Source: an uncultured candidate division WPS-2 bacterium
GTDB lineage: Bacteria; Vulcanimicrobiota; Vulcanimicrobiia; Vulcanimicrobiales; Vulcanimicrobiaceae
NCBI GenBank assembly: GCA_937927945.1
Contig: CALEYW010000014.1
Location: 31,977-95,976 of the forward strand
Direction: 5' to 3'
Length of the DNA: 64,000 bases
The stretch's first letter is position 1; every line of letters begins with the position of its first letter. Of this stretch, positions 49,301 through 56,568 are shown one piece after another. The notes beneath the pieces were generated by a model. The model saw only the letters and a list, made by a program, of their open reading frames with translations. It did no database searches and was not told where the DNA came from. The position numbers and the translations under genes were made by a program.

Positions 49301-50445
49301 GTGCCGATACCGCCTGGGTTCGTCAGCGTGAACGTCGCGCCGGTTTGTTCCTCGACGGTGAGTTTGTTGTCGCGCGCTTTGGCGACGAGGTCTTCGTAGG
49401 CGTTGCGGAACGCGCCGAAGTCGAGCGACGCGGCGTTCTTGATCACCGGCACGACGAGGAAACGCGAGCCGTCTTTCTTCTGCGCGTCGACGGCGAGGCC
49501 GAGGTGGATGCCGGCTTCGATCCTCTGCGGTTTGCTGTCGGTGCGGCGGAACGACGCGGTCATCCCGGGCATCTCGGCCGCGGCGCGGGCGAGCGCGAAG
49601 GCGATGATGTGGGTGAACGAGACCTTCTCGCCGCGGCCCGCCTGTTTGAGCGCGGTGTTGAGCTCGGCGCGGCGCTGTTCCAGCGTGCCGACGTGCAGCG
49701 TGCGGAACGACGTGGCGACGGGGATCGAGAGCGACTGCTCCATGTAGGAGGTGAGGGTCGCGACGGAGCCCTTGAGGTCGGTGACCTTCGTCTCGGCGGA
49801 GAGCGCGGGGTACTGGATCGCCGGGGCCGGCGCCGCGGAGCCGAGGCCGCCGGTGAAGGCGATCTTGCCGGAGGCGATCGCGGCCTCGACGTCTTCGCGC
49901 AGGATCAGGCCGTCGGGGCCGGTGCCGGCGAGCTTGGTGGGGTCGATGTGGAGGCGCTCGACGAGGCGGCGGGCGTGGTGGGAGAGGACGCCGCCGGACT
50001 TGCCGTTGGCACGGCGCTCGGATGGTGCGTCGGGGGAACCGGGGGCGCCGTAGCTGGTGGGGGTGACGAGGGTCGGCTCCGCGGGCGACGATCCGGGGCC
50101 CGCGGTGGGGGCTGCTGCGCTACGCGCGGGGGGGCGGCTCGACGAGCTCGCCGTGACAGCGCCACCCGCCGTGCCTGCGGCCACGGGTTTGGTGGCGGTG
50201 GTATCGATTTCGGCTAGGACGGCGCCGACGGAGATGGTGGCGCCCTCGTCTCCGTGGAGGGCGGTGATCACGCCGGCGGCGGTGGAGGGGACCTCGACGT
50301 CGACTTTGTCGGTCGTGATGTCGACGATGGTCTCGCCTTCGTCGACCCAGTCACCCGTCTTCTTGCGCCACTCGACGATCGAGCCTTCGCTGACCGACTC
50401 GCCCATCTCGGGCAGGGTGACGTTCACGAGCGTTTGCACAGCCAT
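46333..50445 (-). CDS. Multifunctional 2-oxoglutarate dehydrogenase: lipoyl-E3BD-E2-E1 fusion
   Basis: A 1370-residue fusion of the E2 and E1 components of the 2-oxoglutarate dehydrogenase complex. Residues 1-85 are a lipoyl domain with Lys47 in TTDKVDVEV. After a Pro/Ala linker, about 150-190 form a peripheral-subunit-binding domain (SHHARRLVERLHIDPTKL). About 230-460 are the acyltransferase core ending TYDHRVIQGA. From about 480 on is the ThDP-dependent E1 (GMAHRGRLSTIAHVVNRPYE, HGDAAFAAQGVVAE, GYRRFGHNEQDEPMYTQPLM). Actinobacterial OdhA/Kgd has the E2 core and E1 but no lipoyl domain, so this fusion is more complete. The ATG at 50445 has GGAG directly against it, so the ribosome-binding site is unusual; no better start is seen. 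Confidence 0.93.
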   Translation of the reverse strand: MAVQTLVNVTLPEMGESVSEGSIVEWRKKTGDWVDEGETIVDITTDKVDVEVPSTAAGVITALHGDEGATISVGAVLAEIDTTATKPVAAGTAGGAVTASSSSRPPARSAAAPTAGPGSSPAEPTLVTPTSYGAPGSPDAPSERRANGKSGGVLSHHARRLVERLHIDPTKLAGTGPDGLILREDVEAAIASGKIAFTGGLGSAAPAPAIQYPALSAETKVTDLKGSVATLTSYMEQSLSIPVATSFRTLHVGTLEQRRAELNTALKQAGRGEKVSFTHIIAFALARAAAEMPGMTASFRRTDSKPQRIEAGIHLGLAVDAQKKDGSRFLVVPVIKNAASLDFGAFRNAYEDLVAKARDNKLTVEEQTGATFTLTNPGGIGTVASVPRLMVGQGAIIAAGAIAYPPGFAHAPRATLAQLGVEKVMTMTSTYDHRVIQGAQSGEYLKRVDEFLSGADDFYQTIFSQLGLNADIRGAATNANLAAPVVRDAEAAPVAELPGVPSEEMLRAIAAGMAIVSAYRRHGHLGANLDPLGTKPPDDPSLDPASYGLTPAMMKSIPASVLRVKLPGNTLADVLPKLKETYSSTIAYEIEHISNTQQREWLREYIETGMHRRPLTPQRRVQVLQRLTKVEAMERYFRKQFMSQKTFSIEGLDVMVPMLEETISMLAEDGTKTAVLGMAHRGRLSTIAHVVNRPYEELLAEFESASQREEFPNPETPDDDVTGDVKYHHGAVGEYVTPVGTKIKVELASNPSHLEAVDGVVEGMTRALQTDHAVNPPTLNVEVAAPILIHGDAAFAAQGVVAEVLNLQGLAGYSTGGTIHIISNNQVGFTTDPSEARSTRYASDLAKGYDLPIVHVNADDVDACIAAVHLAIDYRRKFSRDVVVDLIGYRRFGHNEQDEPMYTQPLMYEAIKSHPTVRELYAAQLVAQGVLTTDQVKETQDAATARLAEAHKNVKSGQYKTKLVEATSGAKLNVREKAPNTAVDKNHLLRWSDALVAVPEGFTPNKKLLSQFTKRQQSLKESGEVDWGMAEALAFASLLNEGTPIRITGQDTERGTFSHRHAVLHDARTNEKYVPLQHLDDGKSSFEIHNSPLSEYACLGFEYGYGAELPESLVLWEAQFGDFNNGAQIIIDQFIAAGAAKWGQTTRLTLLLPHGYEGAGPEHSSARIERFLQLSAEGNIRIANCSTASQYFHLLRAQAKADQAYPLVVMTPKSLLRNRAAYGTIDELATGTFRELIDDPRYEKVDKSGVTRLLLCSGHIYYDLTSSPLYAEAKETAIARVEMLSPLPRHEILALIASYPNLEHVIWAQEEPKNMGARAHVRRRVVENLPPQLADIEYVGRPYRASPSEGYPGAHAVEQERIVREALSET

Positions 50446-50566
50446 CTCCGGAGTCGATACCCTTCTGTCTCTGGGGGAAGTGCCTGCACTTCGGTCTCGA
50501 CCGAAGCCGCGGCCTTCCGCGCACCGTTCCCCATGATACGGCACACCGCGGTGCAGGGGAAATACC

Positions 50567-50583
50567 GCCTGCCTATCGCAGGC
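50567..50583. promoter_or_regulatory. Inverted repeat upstream of the LysR gene
   Basis: GCCTGC and GCAGGC are perfect 6-base arms around CTATC, 13 bases before the LysR ATG and between two divergent promoters. The position fits a LysR autoregulatory site controlling both genes. Confidence 0.45.
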
Positions 50584-50596
50584 AAAGGCCAGGCCT

Positions 50597-51469
50597 ATGG
50601 AGTTACGCGATCTTCGTTCGTTCCTTTCGGTTGCGCAGTATGGCAACATGAGCCGTGCGGCGGAAGCGCTGCACGTTTCGCAGCCGGCGTTGAGCGAGCA
50701 GATTCGCAAGCTCGAGGACGATCTCGGCGCGCCGCTCTTCGAACGCACGAGCCGCGGCGTCGTCCTCACCGACGCCGGCGAGGCGCTGCTGCCGCAAGCG
50801 CGCGCGGTGCTCGCGCAAGCGGACGTTGCGGTCGAGGCCGTGCACATGGTGGCGCACGGGATCGCCGGAACGCTGGCGCTCGGCTTCATCGACTCGGCCG
50901 CGCTCGGCATCGTCCCGCCGCTGATCCGCGCGTTCACCGCGCGCTATCCGAACGTGAAGCTGCGCTTGCGGGAACTCGGGACGCAGCAGCAGCTCAAGGC
51001 GGTCGAAGCCGGCGAGATCGACGTCGGCATCGTGCGCGGACCGATTTGGAACGACGGACTCGTCGGCCAGCGCCTCGCGACCGAACCGCTGCTCGTCGCG
51101 CTGCCGGCGCAGCACCGGCTGGCGGGCGCCGCGTCGGTGCAGCTCGGCGATCTGCGGGACGAAGGGTTCATCACCTATCCGGCCGACCGCGGCGCCGCTT
51201 TATACGAAGAGACGATGCGGCTCTGTCACGAGGCCGGGTTCGCGCCGGCGATCGTTCAGGAAGCCAGCGAGATCGCGACGATCTGCGCGCTGGTCGACGC
51301 GGGTCTGGGCGTCGCGATCGTGCCCTCGTCGGTGGACGTGATCGCGCTGAGCGGCGTCGTGTACCGCGTGCTCGAGCCGCATGCCGAGCTCGAACGGTGG
51401 GCGGTGTGGCGCGACGGCGCGCAGACCGGCGTCGTTCGCGCGTTCGTCGCGACGCTGGCTCCCCAGTGA
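50597..51469 (+). CDS. LysR-family transcriptional regulator
   Basis: A 290-residue regulator with the standard N-terminal winged helix (LRDLRSFLSVAQYGNMSRAA, then SQPALSEQIRKLEDDLG, LFERTSRGVVLTDAG). A two-lobed effector domain follows (DVGIVRGPI, VDAGLGVAIVPSSVDVI). The overall sequence is close to the CatM/BenM and similar aromatic-catabolism branch. Such regulators bind a ligand such as muconate or another small acid. It is divergent from the 2-oxoglutarate dehydrogenase fusion gene, 151 bases apart, and could regulate it. That would be an unusual target and is an inference from orientation. Confidence 0.92.
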   Translation: MELRDLRSFLSVAQYGNMSRAAEALHVSQPALSEQIRKLEDDLGAPLFERTSRGVVLTDAGEALLPQARAVLAQADVAVEAVHMVAHGIAGTLALGFIDSAALGIVPPLIRAFTARYPNVKLRLRELGTQQQLKAVEAGEIDVGIVRGPIWNDGLVGQRLATEPLLVALPAQHRLAGAASVQLGDLRDEGFITYPADRGAALYEETMRLCHEAGFAPAIVQEASEIATICALVDAGLGVAIVPSSVDVIALSGVVYRVLEPHAELERWAVWRDGAQTGVVRAFVATLAPQ

Positions 51470-51518
51470 ATCCGGGTTTCAGGAATTCATCACGTGCTCG
51501 CGGTAGGTTCGTCAAACT

Positions 51519-51532
51519 GTTCCGTTCGGAAC
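51519..51532. promoter_or_regulatory. Palindrome upstream of the cupredoxin gene
   Basis: GTTCCG and CGGAAC form a perfect palindrome with TT between, 16 bases before the cupredoxin ATG. It may be an operator or part of a leader hairpin. Confidence 0.35.
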
Positions 51533-51547
51533 CTCGTTTGGAGGGGT

Positions 51548-51898
51548 ATGCGCACTCTGGTTCTCTCGCTGGTCGCCGTGTTCGCGGTGGGCGGCATCGC
51601 CCTCGCCGCACCGGACCCGGCGACCTCGCCCGGCGCGAGCCCGCCGACGCCGGCGGCCGTCGTGCACATGAAGAACTTCGCGTTCGGGCCGGATTCCGTC
51701 ACGATTCTTGCCGGGCAGAGCGTGCGCTTCGTCGAGGACGACGACACGCCGCACACCGTCACGGCAACCGACAAGTCGTTCGATTCCGGCAATCTCAGCC
51801 AGGGCGCGAAGTGGGAGCACGCCTTCACGGCCGCCGGGACGTACACGTACTTCTGCGCGTACCACCCTTACATGAAGGGCACCGTCATCGTCAAGTGA
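51548..51898 (+). CDS. Cupredoxin (plastocyanin/amicyanin type)
   Basis: A 116-residue exported blue copper protein. A signal peptide (MRTLVLSLVAVFAVGGIALA) is followed by an Ala/Pro linker. Copper ligands are in the expected places: His69 in DTPHTVT, and Cys103, His106 and Met109 in YFCAYHPYMKG. Such proteins carry single electrons between membrane-bound or soluble redox partners. The ATG has GGAGGGG directly upstream. It lies between the LysR gene and a small membrane-protein gene of opposite orientation. The partner enzymes are unknown. Confidence 0.9.
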   Translation: MRTLVLSLVAVFAVGGIALAAPDPATSPGASPPTPAAVVHMKNFAFGPDSVTILAGQSVRFVEDDDTPHTVTATDKSFDSGNLSQGAKWEHAFTAAGTYTYFCAYHPYMKGTVIVK

Positions 51899-51899
51899 G

Positions 51900-52328
51900 T
51901 CAGTGCTGCGCGGCCATGAACACGCGGGCCAGCTGCGCGAAGATCACGTAGCCGATCAGGCTCAAGCCGAACCCCACGGCGGTCATCGAGAGCGCCACGG
52001 TGACGAACGCCGCCGTGTTCGCGCCCTCGATGCGGCCGGGACCGATGCGCCAGGTGATCGCCCAGCCGAGGGTCGCTTCGACGAGGCCGGTCACGGCGCC
52101 GATCGCGCCGACGTACCGCGGGTCGAGCACCGTGACCCCGGCGACGAACCCGATGACGAGGTAGAGCGCGAACTGCAGCGGCCACAAGTTGCGGTAGGCG
52201 AGCCGGGGATTGCGCGCGCAGATCAGCGCCCCGATCGTATCGAATGCAAGTACCAGCACGACGGCGCCGAGCAGCGTGAGCGGGAACGCGGTTGCGAGGG
52301 ACCAGACGGAGCGCACGGTGAGCGACAT
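51900..52328 (-). CDS. Small membrane protein, hypothetical
   Basis: A 142-residue protein with four hydrophobic segments (LATAFPLTLLGAVVLVLAF, ALYLVIGFVAGVTVL, AIGAVTGLVEATLGWAITW, VALSMTAVGFGLSLIGYVIF). A conserved-looking GALICARNPRLAYRNLWPLQ lies between the first and second. I cannot assign a family. It ends two bases from the cupredoxin stop on the opposite strand and is divergent from the MBOAT gene, so their promoters share about 40 bases. Confidence 0.65.
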   Translation of the reverse strand: MSLTVRSVWSLATAFPLTLLGAVVLVLAFDTIGALICARNPRLAYRNLWPLQFALYLVIGFVAGVTVLDPRYVGAIGAVTGLVEATLGWAITWRIGPGRIEGANTAAFVTVALSMTAVGFGLSLIGYVIFAQLARVFMAAQH

Positions 52329-52369
52329 TCCGGAGGGCTCGACCGCGCTCCCACCAAACGGCCGCCGCA

Positions 52370-53785
52370 GTGGTTTTCAGCAGCGAGGTCTTCCTCTTCG
52401 GCTTCCTGCCGGTCGTGCTGGCGCTGTACTTCCTCGCCCCGGGGGCGCGGCTCAAGAACGTCGTGCTCGTCGTTGCCAGCCTCGCGTTCTACGCGTGGGG
52501 CGAGGGACGGTTCGTCGCGCTGGTGCTGTTCTCGGCGCTGGTGAACTACGGGTTCGCGCTCGCGCTCGGCCGGGGCGAGGGTGACGGCACGCGTTCGCGC
52601 AAGCTCGTGCTCGCGGCGGCGATCACCGTCGATCTGGGGATTCTGGTCTTCTTCAAGTACACCGGGTTCCTGGGCGACAATCTCAACTTCATTCTCGGGA
52701 ACACGATTGGGCGGCAGGTCGCGCTCTCGCAGGTGTACTTGCCGCTCGGGATCTCGTTCTTCACGTTTCATGCGATCTCGTATTTGGTCGACGTGTACCG
52801 GCGCACGTCGGAGCCGCGGCGCAATCCGCTCGACGTCGTGTTGTATTTCGTGTTCTTTCCGCAGCTGATCGCGGGGCCGATCATCCGGTACAAGGACGTC
52901 GCGGCGCAGCTGACGCGGCGGGTCGTCACGACGGCGTTGTTCGCGGAGGGGGCGCGGCGGTTCGTCGTCGGGTTGGCGAAGAAGGTGCTGATCGCGAACA
53001 CGCTCGGGGCGAGCGTCGATCACGTGTTCGCGGCGCCGGCGGCGACGCTGACCGCGCCGCTGGCGTGGTTTGCGATCGCGGCGTACACGCTGCAGATCTA
53101 CTTCGATTTCTCCGGGTATTCCGACATGGCGATCGGGTTGGCGCGCATGTTCGGGTTCCGGTTTCTGGAGAATTTCGACTTTCCGTACGTGTCGGGGTCG
53201 ATTCAGGAGTTCTGGCGGCGCTGGCACATCTCGCTCTCGCGCTGGTTTCGGGATTATCTGTACCTGCCGCTCGGCGGGAATCGCGGGCCGGGGTGGCGGG
53301 TGTACGTCAACTTGCTGATCGTGTTCTTTTTGTGCGCGTTGTGGCATGGGGCGAAGTGGACGTTCGTGGTGTGGGGGTTGGTTCACGGGGCGTTTCTGGT
53401 GCTCGAGCGGATTGGCGCGCTGCGGCGGGTCACGGCGCTGCCGGTCGTGCGGCATGTGTACGTGATGGCGGTGGTGATGTTCGCGTGGGTGTTCTTCCGG
53501 GCGGATTCGTTCGCGCAGGCGTTGGGGTTCTTGGCGGCGCTCGGCGGGCGGGCCGCGGCGCCATCGTTGACGGTTGGGCAGTTCGTCGACGTGGAGACGG
53601 TGCTGGTGTTTGTGGTCGGGTGTGTGTTGGCGACGCCGTTTGTGGCGAAGGGGGTGCGTGGCACGATGGGGCGAGTGTGGGTGGGCGCGGGTGCGGTGCC
53701 GGCGGGGATGGTGTTGTTGTTCGTGGCGTCCGCGGCGAAGCTCGCTGCTGGGACCTACAATCCGTTCATTTACTTCCGGTTCTGA
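52370..53785 (+). CDS. MBOAT O-acyltransferase (AlgI-like)
   Basis: A 471-residue multipass membrane acyltransferase. The family histidine lies in FFLCALWHGAKWTFVVWGL at about 326, and the QYFDFSGYSDMAIGLARM-like stretch (YFDFSGYSDMAIGLARMFGF) and RRWHISLSRWFRDYLY are hallmarks. AlgI-type proteins move an acetyl group across the membrane to a periplasmic partner that acetylates a polysaccharide. The GTG start has no strong ribosome-binding site. The stop overlaps the next start (TGATG), and the next gene encodes the matching SGNH partner. The second half uses unusually G-rich codons. The polysaccharide target is not encoded here. Confidence 0.9.
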   Translation: MVFSSEVFLFGFLPVVLALYFLAPGARLKNVVLVVASLAFYAWGEGRFVALVLFSALVNYGFALALGRGEGDGTRSRKLVLAAAITVDLGILVFFKYTGFLGDNLNFILGNTIGRQVALSQVYLPLGISFFTFHAISYLVDVYRRTSEPRRNPLDVVLYFVFFPQLIAGPIIRYKDVAAQLTRRVVTTALFAEGARRFVVGLAKKVLIANTLGASVDHVFAAPAATLTAPLAWFAIAAYTLQIYFDFSGYSDMAIGLARMFGFRFLENFDFPYVSGSIQEFWRRWHISLSRWFRDYLYLPLGGNRGPGWRVYVNLLIVFFLCALWHGAKWTFVVWGLVHGAFLVLERIGALRRVTALPVVRHVYVMAVVMFAWVFFRADSFAQALGFLAALGGRAAAPSLTVGQFVDVETVLVFVVGCVLATPFVAKGVRGTMGRVWVGAGAVPAGMVLLFVASAAKLAAGTYNPFIYFRF

Positions 53786-54942
53786 TGTCCGCGGAAGAGG
53801 GGGCCCCTCGACATTCTCGGGGTGACACGATCGCGATCGTCGTGTTTTTGGGGATGTTGGTTGTGCCGGGGATGTTGGCGTTGGCGGGGTTTGGTCGGGC
53901 GGATGTGGCGTTTATTGAAGGGAAGGAGCAGCGGCATCCGTTTGTTGCTCCGGCGGTGAGTTCGGGGGCGTTGGCGACCGGCGGGTATGAGCGCGATCTG
54001 GAGCGGCAGATCGCGGATGCGTTTCCGTTGCGCACGTCGCTGGTCGAAGGGTACGACTACGCGAAGTTCGTCTGGCTCGGCGAATCGACGTCGCCGCTCG
54101 TCATTCGCGGGCGCGACGGCTGGCTGTTCTACGGCGCGGAAGAATCGCCGTACGTCACCGGGGCGTGGAAGCCGACGGATGCGGAGCTTGCGCACATCGC
54201 GTCGGTGTACGCGGCGCGCGCACGGTGGTGCCGCGCCCACGGCGTCACGTACGTGTTCCTGATCGCGCCGAACAAGAGCTCGATCTATTCCGACGAAGCG
54301 CCCGCGTGGTATCGCCCCGCGGCACCGACGCCGCTCGACCGGCTGCTGCCGATGCTGCACCGCGCCGGCGTCACCGCGATCGACGTGCGCGCGCAGCTGC
54401 GCGATACGGCACAGCGGGGCGAAGTGTACTCGCGCGGCGACACGCATTGGAACGGTGCCGGCGCGTACGTCGCCTACCGCGCGGTCGTCGGCGCGCTCGA
54501 CGGAGCCGGTGTTCGCGATGCGGTCGTACCGTCCGGAACGCGGGTCGCATCGAACGGCGGAGACCTGCTCAACATGAGCGGGGTCGGCGCGCGCATCATG
54601 GATCGCGTGGTGCAGGTCGACTTTCCGCACCGCGCGCATCCGGCCGCGTCGCCGGAACTCGAGGGCAAAGCGGCGATGAAGCAGTTCAGCTTTCATGCCA
54701 GTGCGGTCGACGCGCCGCTGCGGGTCGCGGTGATCTTCGGCGACTCGTTTTCGGCGGGGATCGCGCCGTTCTTGGCGGAGGATTTCCGCCTCACGGCCGC
54801 ACTTCAGGAAGGCACCGCGCGCACGCCTCATTTTGATCCAGCCGTCGTTCTTGCGGCCCACGCGAACGTCGTCGTGCAAGAGCTCGTCGAGCGAAATCTG
54901 GTGTTCGGCGCGTCGTTTCAGGCGAACGTCCCTTCGCCCTGA
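53785..54942 (+). CDS. AlgX/AlgJ-like SGNH acetyltransferase
   Basis: A 385-residue protein with one N-terminal membrane segment (IAIVVFLGMLVVPGMLALAG) and an exported domain. The DTHWN motif (about 219) and the FGDSFSAG serine motif (about 319) match alginate O-acetyltransferase AlgX/AlgJ, which acetylate a polysaccharide in the periplasm using acetyl from an MBOAT partner. It overlaps the MBOAT gene by one base. The N-terminal residues GAPRHSRGD are coded by a copy of the dispersed hairpin repeat, so the start region may be an addition, and ATG codons further in could be considered. Confidence 0.87.
   Translation: MSAEEGAPRHSRGDTIAIVVFLGMLVVPGMLALAGFGRADVAFIEGKEQRHPFVAPAVSSGALATGGYERDLERQIADAFPLRTSLVEGYDYAKFVWLGESTSPLVIRGRDGWLFYGAEESPYVTGAWKPTDAELAHIASVYAARARWCRAHGVTYVFLIAPNKSSIYSDEAPAWYRPAAPTPLDRLLPMLHRAGVTAIDVRAQLRDTAQRGEVYSRGDTHWNGAGAYVAYRAVVGALDGAGVRDAVVPSGTRVASNGGDLLNMSGVGARIMDRVVQVDFPHRAHPAASPELEGKAAMKQFSFHASAVDAPLRVAVIFGDSFSAGIAPFLAEDFRLTAALQEGTARTPHFDPAVVLAAHANVVVQELVERNLVFGASFQANVPSP
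53802..53826 (+). repeat. Dispersed 25-bp hairpin repeat, copy B, inside coding sequence
   Basis: Differs from the 63752-63776 copy at two central loop positions. It lies in the first codons of the AlgX-like gene and encodes GAPRHSRGD, an unusual place for a palindromic element. Confidence 0.7.
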
Positions 54943-55029
54943 CCGGGTCGCACGGTTGGAGGCCAGGGGGGCGTCGCGGAGATCGCTAAGGCTAACCGAC
55001 TTCGCCGGTCCCCTGAAAGCGGGCGCACC

Positions 55030-56568
55030 ATGAGCGCAACGATCCGTAAACTCTCCGTCGTCGACTCGGCCTTTTTGTTCGGGGAGACGCCGGAGTGTCC
55101 GATGCACGTGGGCAGCCTCACGATCGTCAAGCTGCCCGACGGGTACACCGGCGACTTCTACGAGGATTTCAAGAGCCTCGTCGCCTCGCGGCTGCACCTC
55201 GCCAAGAGCCTGCGCTGGAAGCTGGCCAGCACGCCGTTCGACCTCGACCGGCCGAGCTGGATCGAAGACGACCAATTCGAGCTGAGCCGGCACATTCTGC
55301 GGGGTGCGCTCCCGGAACCGCGCACCGTGGCCACGGCGGAGCGGCTCGCCGGCTGGCTGCACGCCAAAACGCTCAATCGCGCGCGCCCGCTGTGGGAAAT
55401 CTACGTGTTCGACGGGATGCCGAACAACGAAGCGGCGATCTACTCGAAGATGCACCACGCGCTGATCGACGGCGGCGCGGGCGCCGCGTTGAGCGAGATC
55501 CTCTACGAATCGAGCCCCACGCCGCAGCCAGCCGGACCCACAACCGCGGCGACCGCTGCGGCCGCCGGCCGCCAAGACGTTCGCGACGTCGCCTCGTCGA
55601 TGTTCGCGGCGTATGCGGAGCTGTGGCGCACGCCGCTGAAGACCGGATCCGAACTCGGCAGCCTCGAGCTGCCGCGCAGCGGCGGGACCGATCTCGCCTC
55701 GGTGCTCATGAACGCCGCGATCGAGTCGGTCGAATGGCCGCTGCGCATGAGCGCCAACCTCAACGAGATCGTGAACACCTACTCGGCCGCGGTCGCCAAC
55801 GCGTTCAAACCCGAGTCGCTCAAGCAGCTCGAAGCGCTCAGCGCGCCGTCGACGCCGCTCAACGTCGCGATCTCCTCGGAGCGCAGCTTCTCCGGCATCA
55901 CGCTCTCGATGAAGCGCATCAAGGCGGTGGCGGCCAAGGCCGGCGGCAAGGTGAACGACGTCGTCCTCGCGCTCTCGAGCGCGATCTTGCGCCGCTATCT
56001 CATCGAGATCGGCGGGCTGCCGAAGAAGACGATGACGGCGTTCGTGCCGATCTCGGCGCGCGAAGCGGGCAACTCCGAGCTGAAGAATCAAGTCTTCGGC
56101 ATGGTCGTCCCGCTTGCCAGCGACGTCGAGGATCCGAAGCTGCGGCTCGAGACGATCATCGCCGAGGCCGCGAAGGCGAAGGCGATGGCCAACCCGATGC
56201 GCACGCTCATGCCGCACTTCGCCGACATGCCGACCTTCGGCACGCCGATGCTGCTGCAGTTGCTGGCGGTCTTCTACGGCCGCTCGCAGCTCGCGAACAG
56301 CATGCCGCCGCCGACGAACGTCGTCGTCTCGAACGTTTTCTTCTCGCGCAAGCCGTTCTACGTGGCGGGCGCACGGATCGAGCACGTTTTCCCGATGTCG
56401 ATCCCCATCCACGGCCAAGCGCTGAACATCACCGTGCACGGCTACGTCGAGGGTGTGGACTTCGGGCTGATCGCCGGCGCCAACGTCGTCCCCGACGTGG
56501 AGCACATCACCGACATGCTCCCCGAAGAGCTCGCGAACCTCGAAGCCGCCTACGGAATCACCGCATGA
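55030..56568 (+). CDS. Wax ester synthase/diacylglycerol acyltransferase (WS/DGAT)
   Basis: A 512-residue acyl-CoA-dependent acyltransferase of the bacterial wax-ester/triacylglycerol family. The catalytic HHxxxDG motif is in MHHALIDGG at about 142-150. Other typical stretches are RHILRGALPEPRT and RPLWEIYVFDG, with VFFSRKPFYVAGARI near the end. It makes storage lipids at the membrane by esterifying long-chain alcohols or diglycerides. The ATG is 87 bases after the AlgX-like gene and its stop overlaps the P450 start (ATGA), so the two are translated together. A link between fatty-acid hydroxylation and esterification is an inference. Confidence 0.92.
   Translation: MSATIRKLSVVDSAFLFGETPECPMHVGSLTIVKLPDGYTGDFYEDFKSLVASRLHLAKSLRWKLASTPFDLDRPSWIEDDQFELSRHILRGALPEPRTVATAERLAGWLHAKTLNRARPLWEIYVFDGMPNNEAAIYSKMHHALIDGGAGAALSEILYESSPTPQPAGPTTAATAAAAGRQDVRDVASSMFAAYAELWRTPLKTGSELGSLELPRSGGTDLASVLMNAAIESVEWPLRMSANLNEIVNTYSAAVANAFKPESLKQLEALSAPSTPLNVAISSERSFSGITLSMKRIKAVAAKAGGKVNDVVLALSSAILRRYLIEIGGLPKKTMTAFVPISAREAGNSELKNQVFGMVVPLASDVEDPKLRLETIIAEAAKAKAMANPMRTLMPHFADMPTFGTPMLLQLLAVFYGRSQLANSMPPPTNVVVSNVFFSRKPFYVAGARIEHVFPMSIPIHGQALNITVHGYVEGVDFGLIAGANVVPDVEHITDMLPEELANLEAAYGITA

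Noticed and set aside
46669..50217. A very long open frame (1182 codons) on the + strand.
   Set aside because: It is antisense to the 2-oxoglutarate dehydrogenase fusion, is full of Arg/Asp-Arg runs, and has no domain pattern. High GC removes stop codons from the opposite strand.
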